DNA of 64,000 nucleotides from Janthinobacterium sp. 64 (GCF_002813325.1 NZ_PHUG01000001.1:3224001-3288000), one strand, 5' to 3'; shown: positions 1-9,898, numbered from the stretch's first letter. Notes: generated by a model from the letters alone, not told the origin. Numbers and translations: made by a program.

Positions 1-415
1 GATTCGCATACTGCGCCGCGCGGGTAAACGGATTGTAGCCGCGCGTGCCGCGCGGCGCATACTTGGCCATTCTGACGACGGTCTCGGCTTCGCCTGCATT
101 GTTGACCTGCGGCGCGACAATGCCATGTGCGCCCAAGTCCAGCGCCCATTGCGCGGCCGACGGATTAACACCAGGTATGCGAACCAGTGGCACACCACCG
201 GCCGCCTCGACCGCGCGGATGCAACCATCGAGACCGCTCACATCAAAAATCCCGTGCTCCATATCGAGGATGGCGAAGTCCATGCCACCAAGGGCAAAGA
301 TTTCCACCACCACCGGCGATGGTATGATGGACCACACACCTAGCACCGCCTGACCGGCAGCCAGCTTGGCTTTAAGCACATTGACGGCGGCGGATGGCTT
401 TGCGGGTGTAGACAT
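1..415 (-). CDS. HpcH/HpaI-type aldolase, partial (C-terminus beyond window)
   Basis: Translating the minus strand from the ATG at 415 gives an open frame of 138 residues that leaves the window at base 1, so the C-terminal half is missing. The start of a class II pyruvate aldolase is visible: LGVWSIIPSP, then DFAILDMEHG, matching the metal/substrate-binding DGEH region of HpaI, followed by RIPGVNP and the LDLGAHGIVAPQVN stretch. The family cleaves 2-keto-3-deoxy-type acids to pyruvate and an aldehyde. It lies 12 bp downstream of rfbH on the same strand, so it is probably part of the sugar operon. A role in modifying the sugar or its precursor is inference only. Confidence 0.8.
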   Translation of the reverse strand, partial: MSTPAKPSAAVNVLKAKLAAGQAVLGVWSIIPSPVVVEIFALGGMDFAILDMEHGIFDVSGLDGCIRAVEAAGGVPLVRIPGVNPSAAQWALDLGAHGIVAPQVNNAGEAETVVRMAKYAPRGTRGYNPFTRAAQYAN

Positions 416-427
416 GGAGATACTTTC

Positions 428-1753
428 TTAGAAGTTAACGCCAAAAAACTCTTCGATCTTGCTGATCGAGAAGTCCATCATTTCCTTGGTCAAGCCGGGG
501 AACACGCCAATCCACAGGGTATCGTGCATGATGCGGTCGGTGTTGGTCAGCTCGCCCGATACGCGGTAATTGCGACCGATCATGTATGGCTGGCGCGTCA
601 AATTGCCAGCAAATAACAGACGCGTACCAATCTTGTTTTGATCGAGGAACGTCAGCAGGTTGACCCGGTCCACATTGGCCTCTGGGCGCAAGGTGATCGG
701 GAAGCCGAACCAGGATGGATCCGAATTCGGTGTCGCCTCAGGCAAGATCAGGAACTCCTCGCAGCTTTTCAGGCCATCTTTCATATAAGCGAAGTTGTCT
801 TTGCGTGCCTGTACAAAGCCAGCCGCGCGGTCCATCTGCGCCAAACCGCATGCCGCTTGCATGTCGGTGATCTTCAGGTTGTAGCCCAGGTGGCTGTAGG
901 TGTACTTGTGGTCATAGCCTTCCGGCAGCGTACCCAGCTTGCAGCAGAAACGCTGACCGCAAGTATTGTCCTTGCCCGGTGCACAGTAGCAGTCGCGGCC
1001 CCAATCGCGGAACGATTCGGCAATCGCTTTCAGTTCCGGATTGTTGGTAAACACCGCGCCGCCCTCACCCATGGTGATGTGATGCGCAGGGTAGAAACTC
1101 ATGGTGCCGATATCGCCGAAGGTACCGCACATCTGGCCGTTATACGTGGCGCCCAAGGCGTCACAGCAATCCTCCACCAGCCACAGATTGTACTTTTTGC
1201 ACAGTGCGACGATGACTTCCAGGTTGAATGGATTGCCTAAGGTATGGGCCAGCATGATGGCCTTGGTCTTGTCGGTAATGGCCGCTTCGATTTTCGAAGC
1301 ATCGATATTGTAGGTTCCCAGTTCGACATCGACGAACACAGGTACCGCACCATATTGCAAAATCGGATTGACGGTGGTTGGGAAGCCGGCTGCCACACCG
1401 ATGACTTCGTCGCCAGGTTGAATCGCGCGCGCGCCCAGTTTTGGCGACGTCAGGGCGGAAAAAGCGACCAGGTTGGCGGACGAACCGGAATTCACCGTGA
1501 TCAGGAATTCGACGCCAATGAACTTGGCGAGGCGTTTTTCAAACTCATCATTAAAGCGACCCGTCGTCAACCATGCGTCCAGCGACGCTTCGACCATCAG
1601 ACCCATCTCAGGGGCGCCGACGACTTTGCCGGCCGGAGGAATCACGGTCACGCCAGGCTCGAATGGTTTCGGCACGCTGGCCAGCGCGCCATATTGGGCC
1701 ACCAGGGCGGCGATCTGGTCGCGGATTTGTTGTTGGGTCAGTTGTTCGCTCAT
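428..1753 (-). CDS. rfbH: CDP-4-keto-6-deoxyglucose 3-dehydrase (E1, RfbH)
   Basis: 441 residues, the normal length for RfbH/AscC. It is the PMP- and [2Fe-2S]-dependent enzyme that removes the C3 hydroxyl of CDP-4-keto-6-deoxyglucose on the way to 3,6-dideoxyhexoses. Two diagnostic features are visible. The aminotransferase lysine is replaced by histidine in [13 protein letters not shown] (about residue 224). The cysteines C197, C255, C257 and C265 have the spacing C-X57-C-X1-C-X7-C reported for the E1 iron-sulfur cluster. It is 18 bp downstream of rfbG. The reductase partner E3 (RfbI/AscD) is not in the window and may lie beyond base 1 or elsewhere. Confidence 0.95.
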   Translation of the reverse strand: MSEQLTQQQIRDQIAALVAQYGALASVPKPFEPGVTVIPPAGKVVGAPEMGLMVEASLDAWLTTGRFNDEFEKRLAKFIGVEFLITVNSGSSANLVAFSALTSPKLGARAIQPGDEVIGVAAGFPTTVNPILQYGAVPVFVDVELGTYNIDASKIEAAITDKTKAIMLAHTLGNPFNLEVIVALCKKYNLWLVEDCCDALGATYNGQMCGTFGDIGTMSFYPAHHITMGEGGAVFTNNPELKAIAESFRDWGRDCYCAPGKDNTCGQRFCCKLGTLPEGYDHKYTYSHLGYNLKITDMQAACGLAQMDRAAGFVQARKDNFAYMKDGLKSCEEFLILPEATPNSDPSWFGFPITLRPEANVDRVNLLTFLDQNKIGTRLLFAGNLTRQPYMIGRNYRVSGELTNTDRIMHDTLWIGVFPGLTKEMMDFSISKIEEFFGVNF

Positions 1754-1771
1754 GATACAGCCTTCAATTTG

Positions 1772-2839
1772 TTAGGTATTTTGATATGTCGTGATTTGTG
1801 CCTGGCTTAGCTCGCGCATATCCAGGCCCTGGTCGAAGGCCTTGTGCCATTCAACGATTTTGGTGATCGTCTGGCCGATATCCCAACGCGGATGCCAGCC
1901 CAGTTGGCCACGCGCCTTGGAGCAATCGAGTTTCAGATAAGTCGCCTCATGCGGATGGTTCTGTCCGTCGAGCGACCAGGACGCTCCGGCGCCCCACTCT
2001 TGCGTCATGCGTTCGATGATCCATTCGACCGGTTTGGCATCGGTGTCATGTGGACCGAAGTTCCAGCCTTCGGCATGCACAGGACCTTCGGTGTACAGTT
2101 TCTCCGCCAGGGTCAAATAGCCGCTCAGCGGTTCGAGCACATGCTGCCATGGTCGGATCGAGTGCGGATTGCGTATCATCACCGGCTGGCCGGCACCAAT
2201 GGCGCGCAGCATGTCGGGAATCAGTCTATCCATGGCCCAATCGCCGCCACCGATGACATTGCCGGCGCGGCCGCTGCCTAGTGCAATGCCATGTTCCGCA
2301 TACTTCTCGGCATTAAAAAATGAACTGCGGTAGCCGGCCGTCACCAGTTCGGCGCAGCCCTTGCTGTTGCTATAGGGGTCGTAACCGCCCATCGCTTCGT
2401 TTTCGCGGTAGCCCCATGGCCATTCGCGGTTTTCATAGCATTTGTCGCTGGTAACATTGACCACCGAACGCACGCCAGGCGTGGCACGCACGGCTTCCAG
2501 CAGATTGACCACGCCCATCACGTTGGTAGCGTACGTCTCCACAGGATTTACATACGAATAGCGCACCAGTGGCTGGGCCGCCATATGGATCACGATTTCA
2601 GGCCGCGCTTGTGCCATGGCGCGCTTCAGCGCTTCACCATCGCGCACGTCGCCGATGATGGAAACCATGCCGCGCGCCACGCGCGCCACTTCAAACAGGC
2701 TGGGGGTGGTTGGCGCTTCCAGCGCATAACCGGTCACGTCGGCGCCCAACTGCTGCAGCCAAAGACTCAGCCAGCCGCCCTTGAAGCCCGTATGGCCGGT
2801 CAGGAAAACCCGTTTGCCTTGCCAGAATGCTGCGTCCAT
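1772..2839 (-). CDS. rfbG: CDP-glucose 4,6-dehydratase (RfbG)
   Basis: 355-residue extended short-chain dehydrogenase/reductase. The N-terminal NAD-binding motif is GHTGFKGGWL (residues 15-24), and the catalytic tyrosine-lysine pair is in YDPYSNSKG. The enzyme converts CDP-glucose to CDP-4-keto-6-deoxyglucose, the step between RfbF and RfbH, and all three genes are adjacent in reaction order. Its ATG overlaps the rfbF stop in a TGATG junction (2837-2841), which suggests translational coupling. Confidence comes from the sequence motifs and from the gene order. Confidence 0.95.
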   Translation of the reverse strand: MDAAFWQGKRVFLTGHTGFKGGWLSLWLQQLGADVTGYALEAPTTPSLFEVARVARGMVSIIGDVRDGEALKRAMAQARPEIVIHMAAQPLVRYSYVNPVETYATNVMGVVNLLEAVRATPGVRSVVNVTSDKCYENREWPWGYRENEAMGGYDPYSNSKGCAELVTAGYRSSFFNAEKYAEHGIALGSGRAGNVIGGGDWAMDRLIPDMLRAIGAGQPVMIRNPHSIRPWQHVLEPLSGYLTLAEKLYTEGPVHAEGWNFGPHDTDAKPVEWIIERMTQEWGAGASWSLDGQNHPHEATYLKLDCSKARGQLGWHPRWDIGQTITKIVEWHKAFDQGLDMRELSQAQITTYQNT

Positions 2840-3609
2840 CAGCGCACCTTCCAGGGAGCTTTACCCGATTGCCACAGCTCTTCCAGGTGCACCTTGTCGC
2901 GCAAGGTATCCATCGGTTGCCAGAAGCCTCGGTGAAAAAAGGCATCCAGCTGACCTTCGGCGGCCAGGCGTTCCAGCGGCTGCTTTTCCCAGGTGGTGCT
3001 GTCGTCCGCGATGTAATCGATGACCTTTGGCGACAACACGAAATAGCCGCCGTTGATCCACGCGCCATCACCTTGCGGCTTTTCCTGGAAACTATTGATT
3101 TTCTGGCCGTCCAAGATCAGTGCCCCGAAACGGCCCGGAGGCTGAGTCGCGGTCAGGGTAGCCAGCTTGCCGTGCGCTTTGTGGAAGGCAATCGATTCGG
3201 TGATGTTGACATCACTGACGCCGTCGCCGTAGGTGAAACAGAACGCTTCTTCGCCTTCCAGATAGCGTTTGATGCGCTTCAAGCGGCCGCCAGTCATGGT
3301 TTCGTCACCGGTATCGACCAGCGTGACTTTCCACGGTTCGGCATTGCGCGCGTGAACTTCCATTTTATTATCCTGCATGTCGAACGTTACGTCCGAGGTA
3401 TGCAGAAAATAATTAGCGAAGTATTCCTTGATGACATAGCCTTTGTAGCCGCAGCAGATAATGAAATCATTCACGCCATGCGCCGAATAACTTTTCATGA
3501 TATGCCAAAGGATAGGCTTGCCGCCGATTTCAACCATCGGCTTCGGTTTTGTAGATGTTTCTTCGCTAATACGGGTACCCAGTCCACCCGCCAGGATAAC
3601 AGCTTTCAT
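2839..3609 (-). CDS. rfbF: Glucose-1-phosphate cytidylyltransferase (RfbF)
   Basis: 256 residues. It begins with the nucleotidyltransferase signature [20 protein letters not shown] (residues 6-25) and continues with [10 protein letters not shown], both typical of RfbF. It transfers CMP from CTP to glucose-1-phosphate to make CDP-glucose, the entry step to CDP-linked 6-deoxy and 3,6-dideoxy sugars of O-antigen or exopolysaccharide. It is the first gene of the rfbF-G-H run. The start overlaps nothing upstream; 59 bp separate it from the Wzz-like gene. Confidence 0.95.
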   Translation of the reverse strand: MKAVILAGGLGTRISEETSTKPKPMVEIGGKPILWHIMKSYSAHGVNDFIICCGYKGYVIKEYFANYFLHTSDVTFDMQDNKMEVHARNAEPWKVTLVDTGDETMTGGRLKRIKRYLEGEEAFCFTYGDGVSDVNITESIAFHKAHGKLATLTATQPPGRFGALILDGQKINSFQEKPQGDGAWINGGYFVLSPKVIDYIADDSTTWEKQPLERLAAEGQLDAFFHRGFWQPMDTLRDKVHLEELWQSGKAPWKVR

Positions 3610-3668
3610 TTTTTCTTTCCTTACTCTTCAAAGTGCAGCCTGGAAGCCAATCCAGGTACGGCCGTCAA

Positions 3669-4889
3669 TTAATTATTCTTGCCTCTCCATGTATTCTTCA
3701 AAACGTTCCAACGATATTGGCTACCTTCATCTTGAGTAGACCGCAGGTATACGTCACGTGTTAACGCCAGGAACAATGCCAAGAATACACCTCCAATAAA
3801 TCCAAGAAAAATAATAATAATTTTTTTTGGTTTTGATTTTTTTTCTGCAGGCACTGCATTGTCGAGAATTTGTATATTGGACGATTCTTTAGCCTCATCT
3901 ATTTTAGCCAATTCATACTGCTTTGACAGCAATTCAAATATAGTTTCCTGATATTTAACATTGCGTAAGCTGCGTATATATTCGATACCCACTTCAGGAA
4001 TTTTCCCGGTCGGCACCATAAAATCGCCATCCTTGGATAATTTTCCTGTTTTCAGCTTTTCAAGTTGTGCCTGATATCCCTGAATTTCTCCCTGCAAGCG
4101 CAGCAGATCCGGATTATTATTCGTTGCAAAACTACGCATCGCATTGAGTTGCACTTCTTTGGCGGCAATCGTCCCTTCCAATTGGGCAACATTACGGATA
4201 ATCCCCTGGACTTGCCCGTCCAGTTGCAGCATGCCGGTACTCTCTTGAGTTTTACGCAGTGCAATTTCGGCATTCGCCAAGTCGTCCTTAACCGCTACTA
4301 ACTGCTTCTCAAAAAATAAACGGCGCTGTGCGGCATCGGTGATCGCAAGTCCCTTAGTCAAATTCGACAACTCACTGACAAAGGCATTAGCCAGTTCTGC
4401 CGCAAATTTTGGATCTTTATCTTCAACCAGGACGGAAATAGTACCGGCTTTATCACTGGATGCGCTGGCGATTCCGTCCAATTTTTTTCGCGCCTCATCC
4501 AGCGTTTCTACCTCGAAGCGCGTTTTCAAATCAAAATGGCTTATCACCTTGTCTGCGATGGTCCGACTTTGCAACATGGCGACATATAAATCATTAGGAT
4601 TCTTCAATCCTGCAATTCCTCCGGCGGCCCCAGCCAATCCGCCAAGTTGCCCCAGCATGGCAGAGACGCCTGAACTTTGCTGCTGAGGAGGTAGAATCAC
4701 AGCGGTCGATGAAAACGTCGGTTTAATCAGAAATGCAGCAGCGATTGCCAAGCCCCCCGTAATCAGCGGCACCGTGAACAATATCTTTTTTTGCCGGGCA
4801 AGCGCCGTCAATATATCCAATAGATGAATTTCATCATTATTTTTATTCGCCAGCGCACTACGCTCACTATTTTTCAATTGCTCAGACAT
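3669..4889 (-). CDS. Wzz-type polysaccharide chain-length determinant
   Basis: 406 residues with the layout of polysaccharide co-polymerases: a short cytoplasmic N-terminus with DEIHLLDILTALARQKK, transmembrane helix 1 at about residues 36-55, a long periplasmic region rich in predicted coiled coil (about 160-300), and a C-terminal helix in IIIIFLGFIGGVFLALFLAL. A conserved Pro-rich segment (PTGKIPEVGIEYIRSLRNV) precedes the last helix. No kinase domain follows, so this is a Wzz/PCP-1-like protein rather than a Wzc autokinase. The DNA is visibly more AT-rich than its neighbours and carries two A8 tracts on the coding strand (3821-3828 and 3837-3844), both within the coding frame. Confidence 0.88.
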   Translation of the reverse strand: MSEQLKNSERSALANKNNDEIHLLDILTALARQKKILFTVPLITGGLAIAAAFLIKPTFSSTAVILPPQQQSSGVSAMLGQLGGLAGAAGGIAGLKNPNDLYVAMLQSRTIADKVISHFDLKTRFEVETLDEARKKLDGIASASSDKAGTISVLVEDKDPKFAAELANAFVSELSNLTKGLAITDAAQRRLFFEKQLVAVKDDLANAEIALRKTQESTGMLQLDGQVQGIIRNVAQLEGTIAAKEVQLNAMRSFATNNNPDLLRLQGEIQGYQAQLEKLKTGKLSKDGDFMVPTGKIPEVGIEYIRSLRNVKYQETIFELLSKQYELAKIDEAKESSNIQILDNAVPAEKKSKPKKIIIIFLGFIGGVFLALFLALTRDVYLRSTQDEGSQYRWNVLKNTWRGKNN

Positions 4890-4989
4890 CTTCTTCTTTC
4901 AAGTATTAACCTATCGTATTTGAAATGCCAACAAGGTTTATCTTTCTTGCGTACCCCGTACACGGAACAACCAAGTGGCAGTAATAATT

Positions 4990-6867
4990 TTAATTTTTCA
5001 ACACTTTCAAGCCAGCCGCACCCAAACCAAACTGATAAAAGATCGATGTCCATTCCTTCAAACTCTGCATAAACGTGCTGCGATCGATTTTCTCCGGTAC
5101 CACCACGGTATCGCCAGGATTCAATGCCGTGCCGCCAATGCCGCTGAACCAGCCCATACTTTGTCCACTCTGCGCAGTACCATCGGCGCGTATCACGTAC
5201 ATCTCGGATTTATCCGCAGTGACGGTAATACCGCCAGCTTGCTGGACATAATCGTTGACCGTGCGCTGCGGGCGGTAGACAAAGGCGTTTTGCTGGAATA
5301 CCGAGCCAAGCACATCCACCGTGCCTGGGCGGCGCGGGATCAGGATGGTATCGCCATCCTGCAAGGGCAGGTCGGGAAAGTTCTTGACTTGCGTCTCCAC
5401 ACCAGGCAGATCGAGCACGATGCGGCCCTCGGCCTTGATGCCGCGCAGTTTTTTCACAATGCTGCGCTGTTGCTCAATTTCTGCAGCCAGTTTAGCCGCG
5501 TTAGCCTCATCGGCTGAGGCGCCCATGCGCTGGGTGGCATTCGACTCTAGGTCGCGTTCGAAACGGTCCGCCACTTCATTCAACTTGGCTTGCTGGGCAC
5601 GCCGTACCGATTCGCGGTTCAACTGGGTGGCGTACAGATAGCCGTTTTCATTTGGGCCTCCCACGCGGGCGATCAACTCGCGCAGGGTTTCGCCTTTCTT
5701 CAGCAGAAAGATGCCGCTCTGTTTAGCTTCGCCCGCCACGCGCACGTATTCATTCTGGATCTGGGCCTGCACCGGCACGGCGCCCGGCGCAAATACGCGC
5801 AGCACATCGGTCGGTTTCACGGGGATACTCGCCAGCTGGGTGCTGGTGACGGTTTTGTCGGCGATCAGTTCCACCACCGTCTTGTATTGATTGTCGACGT
5901 TCTTTTCAACGATCACTTGCTTCGTTTCCGCTGCGGAATCGAAGCCGCCGGCCCAGCTCAATACATCGGCCAGGCTGGCATTGCCTTTCAATTCAAAAAT
6001 GGCGGGCTGCTTCACATTGCCCGTCAAAGCCACCAGGGGACCGACTTCCGGAATGTAAATCACGTCGCCGTCGCGCAGGGTCATGTCGCTGCTCTTGTCG
6101 CCTTTGGCCAGCATGTCGTACAAGTCGAAGGTGCTGACGGTTTGTGCGCCACGCTTCAATTGGATGTTGCGCATGCTACCCGTGGCGTCCGGGCCGCCCG
6201 AGGTGAACAGGGCGTTCAACAGCGTGCTCATGGCGCTCAGGGTATAGGTACCGGGACGCACGGCGTGGCCGACCACATACACTTGCACGGCGCGCGTCTG
6301 GGCGATGCTGGCCGTCAATTCAAAGTTGGTGTAAATCTTGCCGACGGCTTTCTTCAGGTAGCCCTGCAGATCCTTGTACTGCACGCCGCTGACCTTGACG
6401 GAGCCGACGCGCGGAATGAAGATCGCGCCGCTGCGGTCGACCGTGGCGCTGACGTCGATATCGACCATGCCCCAGCCGCGCACCTGCAGCTCGTCGCCCG
6501 TGCCGATGACATAATCTTGATTGACCTGCGCTGCATCAAACGGCGCAAAGGTGGATGGCACGTCGCTGAACAGGTCCTTGCCATAAATGGCCAGGTTTTG
6601 TCCTGTGACGCCTGCCGCATAGGCTTGAAACGGCCCCACTTCGGCGGCGGCACGCTTGGCCGGACGGCTGGCGGGCGGGTTCTGCGCCTGGCGCATTTCG
6701 CCACGGCTGCGAATGGCCGGCAGGCCGCTGCCCGTCTCCATCGATTGCATTTTGGGAGTGTCACTCGCTCCAAGGTCTTGTGCAACGGCAGAACCCATTC
6801 CCATCAGGCAAGCCGAGAAAATCAGGTGTTTAACGAACGGCGAGGAAGTACGAAGTTGCTTTTTCAT
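4990..6867 (-). CDS. SLBB-domain polysaccharide export protein (Wza-like)
   Basis: 625 residues, much longer than E. coli Wza (about 380). A Sec signal peptide is visible (MKKQLRTSS, then a hydrophobic stretch ending SAVAQD); there is no lipobox cysteine. The polysaccharide export domain starts near residue 110 (YVIGTGDELQVRGWG) and is followed by several SLBB-type beta-grasp units (VYVVGHAVRPGTYTL, VALTGNVKQPAIFEL, VRVAGEAKQSGIFLL, VDVLGSVFQQNAFVY). It probably forms the outer-membrane/periplasmic exit channel for the polysaccharide whose length the neighbouring Wzz-like protein sets. It is followed after 100 bp by the Wzz-like gene and preceded after 55 bp by the YjbH gene. Confidence 0.9.
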   Translation of the reverse strand: MKKQLRTSSPFVKHLIFSACLMGMGSAVAQDLGASDTPKMQSMETGSGLPAIRSRGEMRQAQNPPASRPAKRAAAEVGPFQAYAAGVTGQNLAIYGKDLFSDVPSTFAPFDAAQVNQDYVIGTGDELQVRGWGMVDIDVSATVDRSGAIFIPRVGSVKVSGVQYKDLQGYLKKAVGKIYTNFELTASIAQTRAVQVYVVGHAVRPGTYTLSAMSTLLNALFTSGGPDATGSMRNIQLKRGAQTVSTFDLYDMLAKGDKSSDMTLRDGDVIYIPEVGPLVALTGNVKQPAIFELKGNASLADVLSWAGGFDSAAETKQVIVEKNVDNQYKTVVELIADKTVTSTQLASIPVKPTDVLRVFAPGAVPVQAQIQNEYVRVAGEAKQSGIFLLKKGETLRELIARVGGPNENGYLYATQLNRESVRRAQQAKLNEVADRFERDLESNATQRMGASADEANAAKLAAEIEQQRSIVKKLRGIKAEGRIVLDLPGVETQVKNFPDLPLQDGDTILIPRRPGTVDVLGSVFQQNAFVYRPQRTVNDYVQQAGGITVTADKSEMYVIRADGTAQSGQSMGWFSGIGGTALNPGDTVVVPEKIDRSTFMQSLKEWTSIFYQFGLGAAGLKVLKN

Positions 6868-6922
6868 GCTGGTCTTTGTCTGGATGAATGATGTTGTATG
6901 AATAAAGGGCCGCCTTGTGCGC

Positions 6923-9898
6923 TTAATACTTGCCCTGCCAGGTCACGCTGATTTCCTTCGGTCCCGGATTGATCGACAAACCCGATTTGCTCTGGTCGCG
7001 CTGCGCGTGCCACAGCCAGCTGCCCATGGCGTAGCCGACGATGCCGCCAGCGACCGTGTCGGACACCCAGTGCTTGCGGCCAAATACGCGGCCGGCTGAA
7101 CCCACGGCAGCCACGCTGTACAGCCATGGCGCGTCGTATTCCTTGGCAAACGGCGTCACGGCGGCAAAGCCGATGGCGGCATGCGCGGAAGGGAAGGATG
7201 AATTCGAACGGGAACTGCCGCTGCCGACGCGGCTCCACGTTCCGAGGTCTTCCTCCGGACGGGCGCGGCCAAACGCATATTTGCCAGCCACCGCCACGCC
7301 CGTGGCCGCAGCAACCGATTGCAGGGAAATGAGTCCCGTGTTTTGCATGCGCTCATCGCCCAGGGCGAAGGCGGCCGCCGCCGCTCCCACTGCAGCGTAT
7401 GGCATGGCCTTGCCCAGCTTGTCCCAGTGGCGGTAAACCTTGGAATCTTGATGTTTCTTCACGAAACGGTCGACGGGTTTGTCGCTGAGGGCTGATGCCA
7501 GCACCACGCCACCGACCACCGCCGTCGCCTTGAGCCATTCAGGGGCGCTCGGCGTAGCCGATGCGGATTGCTCCAGGCGCGCGCGCATGGCCGGCCATGG
7601 GCTGACAAACGGCCGGTCCGGCGGATTGACGGCAGGCAGATGCTGTTCGTCCGGGCGCTCGGCAAAGTTGCCCAAGCCATCGTAGCTGTGCATGTCGGCG
7701 CGCGGGCGCTCGAGCATGTCGTACAGGTCGCCCGGCGAGGCCACCATCTGCCCCACGTCGCGCGTCCATGGCGCGATGGCGAAGCCGGCCGTCGACTGCG
7801 TGTCCATCGGCAACATGCTGTTCAAGGGCAGGGACAGGAAGATGCCACGGTCCTGGTATGGCTTCGATGGCGTGCCGGGACTGGTGATATCGTTGCCATT
7901 CGTATGCGTGTACCAGGCGCCGACTTCGATGCCGGACTGGAAGCGGCGCTTGAATTCCACGCGCACGCCCGTGTCTTTCGCCAGGAAGCGGCCGGCGCGC
8001 GCCGTGACGGTAATGTCGTGCGGCAAGCGGTAATGCAGGGAGCCGATCGCCGTCACCGTCTTGTAGTCGCGCGAGTCGAGCAAGCCCTTGAAACCACGCT
8101 GCTGCAAGGCATCGACGGCCACGTCGGCCGCCCAGCGGCTATCCTTCGGCAGGTACAGCACCTGGCCGCCCACACCGCGGAACATGTCTTCATACAGGCC
8201 GGCCGACAGGCGGGTATACACGCGCTCGGCGGGATTGTCATATTTGTTCAGCAAGACACGGCTCAACGAAAAACGTCCGCCGCGCAAATATTCCGCCACA
8301 TCCGTGCGCACATGCGGCAAATTGCTGTTCGATGGCTGCTTGACGCCCGACACCGTTTCCAGCAACTGCAGGCTGGCGGCGCTGTTCAGGTACAGGCCGT
8401 CACCGAGGCGGCGATCATAGTTGGCCACGGCCGAAATCGAATAGCGGAAGGCGCCGCTCGGATCATTGAAGAAGAAGCCCACCTTGGGCGCGATTTTGAA
8501 ACGATTGGCTTCCCGGTCCAGCGATTTGATTTGCACCACGTCGCCATCGACGCCGACACCGACGGCCAGCTTGCCATCGTCCTTGAGGACATCGGCTGCC
8601 TTGACGGCTGCGGGCGCGGGCACTGCCGCTGCAACGACAGGCGCAGTGGGCGTAATGGCGAGAGCCGGTGCAGCGGCCACGACGGGCGCAGGCTTGTCGA
8701 GGAATTCTTTCAGCCAGCTTTGCTGCTCATCCCGGATGACATCACTTTTCTCCGGATAGCGCAGCAGCACGACGTCGAGGAAAGCCTTGCGGTCGATCTT
8801 GCCTGCCAAATAGTCGTTCAGTTTTGGCAAATCAAAGAATTCGTAGGTGGCGACCGGCTGGTCCAGCTTGGTGTACGTTATGCGCAGGGTCGTCACGCCC
8901 TTCGGCGTGAAGGCGACGGCCGTGCGCGCGGCACGACCAACGGCGCGGCCCATGTTCGAAATACGGCTGTTGGTCAGGCTCAGGCTGAGGGTATTGCCTT
9001 CCTGCTCGACACGGATATTCTTGTAGTCCTGCTTTACCAGCGCCTTCACCAGATCGGCGCCGTACACGGCGTCGCGGTGCCATTCTTCCTTGCTCGGCAG
9101 CGGCGGTGGATTCTTGTCGTCGACGAAATACGCTGGTTCGTACACCTTGGGAACGAACTCGCGCTCGCCAAACGGAATGCTGACATAGGCGTTCAGGCTG
9201 AACTGGTCGCGGCTGCGTGCCGCTTGCAGGGCAAGCCAGCCCCAGCGGTACTCCAGGCCCACGGAGGCGCCTTTGCGGCGCTTGCCGGCAGTCGTTTCTC
9301 TGGAGCGAAAGTCGCGCACGTAATTCGTTGCATCGTATTCGGCCACCACCGACCAGCGGGGCAGCGAGGCCGGGGTCCAGCGCGCGCCGGCAAACACGCC
9401 GTCCGGGCGTTTATGCGCATAGCCCAGGCTCGCTTCGATATTCTTGCTGGCGCCAAAAGTCTTGGTGGCAACCACGTATTGCCCCTTGAACAGCTCGGTA
9501 CCGAACAGATCCGTCATGCCGACGGCGACCGATGGCATCCACTGCGTTTCCGTCCACAGGCGCAATTTGCCGTCGACGACTTTATCCTTGTAGCGGCCGT
9601 AGCCACTGCCATACTCACCGGGCACATTGGTAAAACCAGGTATGCCCGTGATCGACACATAACGTCCCGTCATTTGCAGGAACGGCAGGATATCCGACGT
9701 GACCCACAACTGACCGTACGGGCTGTCGTAGCTATAGCCGACGCTGAAGGTACCGTCCGTTTCCACCACGGCGCTGGGCATATTGATATACCCGGATTGA
9801 CCACCGTGATTCGGCGTCGCGGCCATCGCCGAAGGCGCGCCAAGCACCAAGCAGCCACACCAGGTATATTTAATTGATTTTCTGAGTACGCTTAACAA
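6923..9898 (-). CDS. YjbH-domain protein fused to C-terminal PAP2 phosphatase domain
   Basis: 991 residues. The start is a TTG at 9898: an in-frame TAG lies three codons upstream and no usable ATG precedes the signal peptide (MLSVLRKSIKY...APSAMAA). Residues about 30-720 match the YjbH type found in exopolysaccharide operons: GQSGYINMPSA, many aromatic beta-strand repeats, GVRVEFKRRFQSGIEVGAWY. The last 200 residues carry all three PAP2 motifs: KYAFGRARP (873-881), SSFPSAH with H906, and R937-X5-H943-XXX-D947. These are the residues of a histidine-phosphoenzyme phosphatase acting on lipid or polyprenyl phosphates. YjbH itself is thought to be an outer-membrane factor, so the fusion is unusual. 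Its substrate is unknown. Confidence 0.85.
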   Translation of the reverse strand: MLSVLRKSIKYTWCGCLVLGAPSAMAATPNHGGQSGYINMPSAVVETDGTFSVGYSYDSPYGQLWVTSDILPFLQMTGRYVSITGIPGFTNVPGEYGSGYGRYKDKVVDGKLRLWTETQWMPSVAVGMTDLFGTELFKGQYVVATKTFGASKNIEASLGYAHKRPDGVFAGARWTPASLPRWSVVAEYDATNYVRDFRSRETTAGKRRKGASVGLEYRWGWLALQAARSRDQFSLNAYVSIPFGEREFVPKVYEPAYFVDDKNPPPLPSKEEWHRDAVYGADLVKALVKQDYKNIRVEQEGNTLSLSLTNSRISNMGRAVGRAARTAVAFTPKGVTTLRITYTKLDQPVATYEFFDLPKLNDYLAGKIDRKAFLDVVLLRYPEKSDVIRDEQQSWLKEFLDKPAPVVAAAPALAITPTAPVVAAAVPAPAAVKAADVLKDDGKLAVGVGVDGDVVQIKSLDREANRFKIAPKVGFFFNDPSGAFRYSISAVANYDRRLGDGLYLNSAASLQLLETVSGVKQPSNSNLPHVRTDVAEYLRGGRFSLSRVLLNKYDNPAERVYTRLSAGLYEDMFRGVGGQVLYLPKDSRWAADVAVDALQQRGFKGLLDSRDYKTVTAIGSLHYRLPHDITVTARAGRFLAKDTGVRVEFKRRFQSGIEVGAWYTHTNGNDITSPGTPSKPYQDRGIFLSLPLNSMLPMDTQSTAGFAIAPWTRDVGQMVASPGDLYDMLERPRADMHSYDGLGNFAERPDEQHLPAVNPPDRPFVSPWPAMRARLEQSASATPSAPEWLKATAVVGGVVLASALSDKPVDRFVKKHQDSKVYRHWDKLGKAMPYAAVGAAAAAFALGDERMQNTGLISLQSVAAATGVAVAGKYAFGRARPEEDLGTWSRVGSGSSRSNSSFPSAHAAIGFAAVTPFAKEYDAPWLYSVAAVGSAGRVFGRKHWVSDTVAGGIVGYAMGSWLWHAQRDQSKSGLSINPGPKEISVTWQGKY

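Noticed and set aside
7568-9877. 769-codon plus-strand open frame antisense to the YjbH-PAP2 gene
   Set aside because: Low-complexity, His/Arg/Gln-rich translation with no family pattern; the minus-strand frame has clear motifs.
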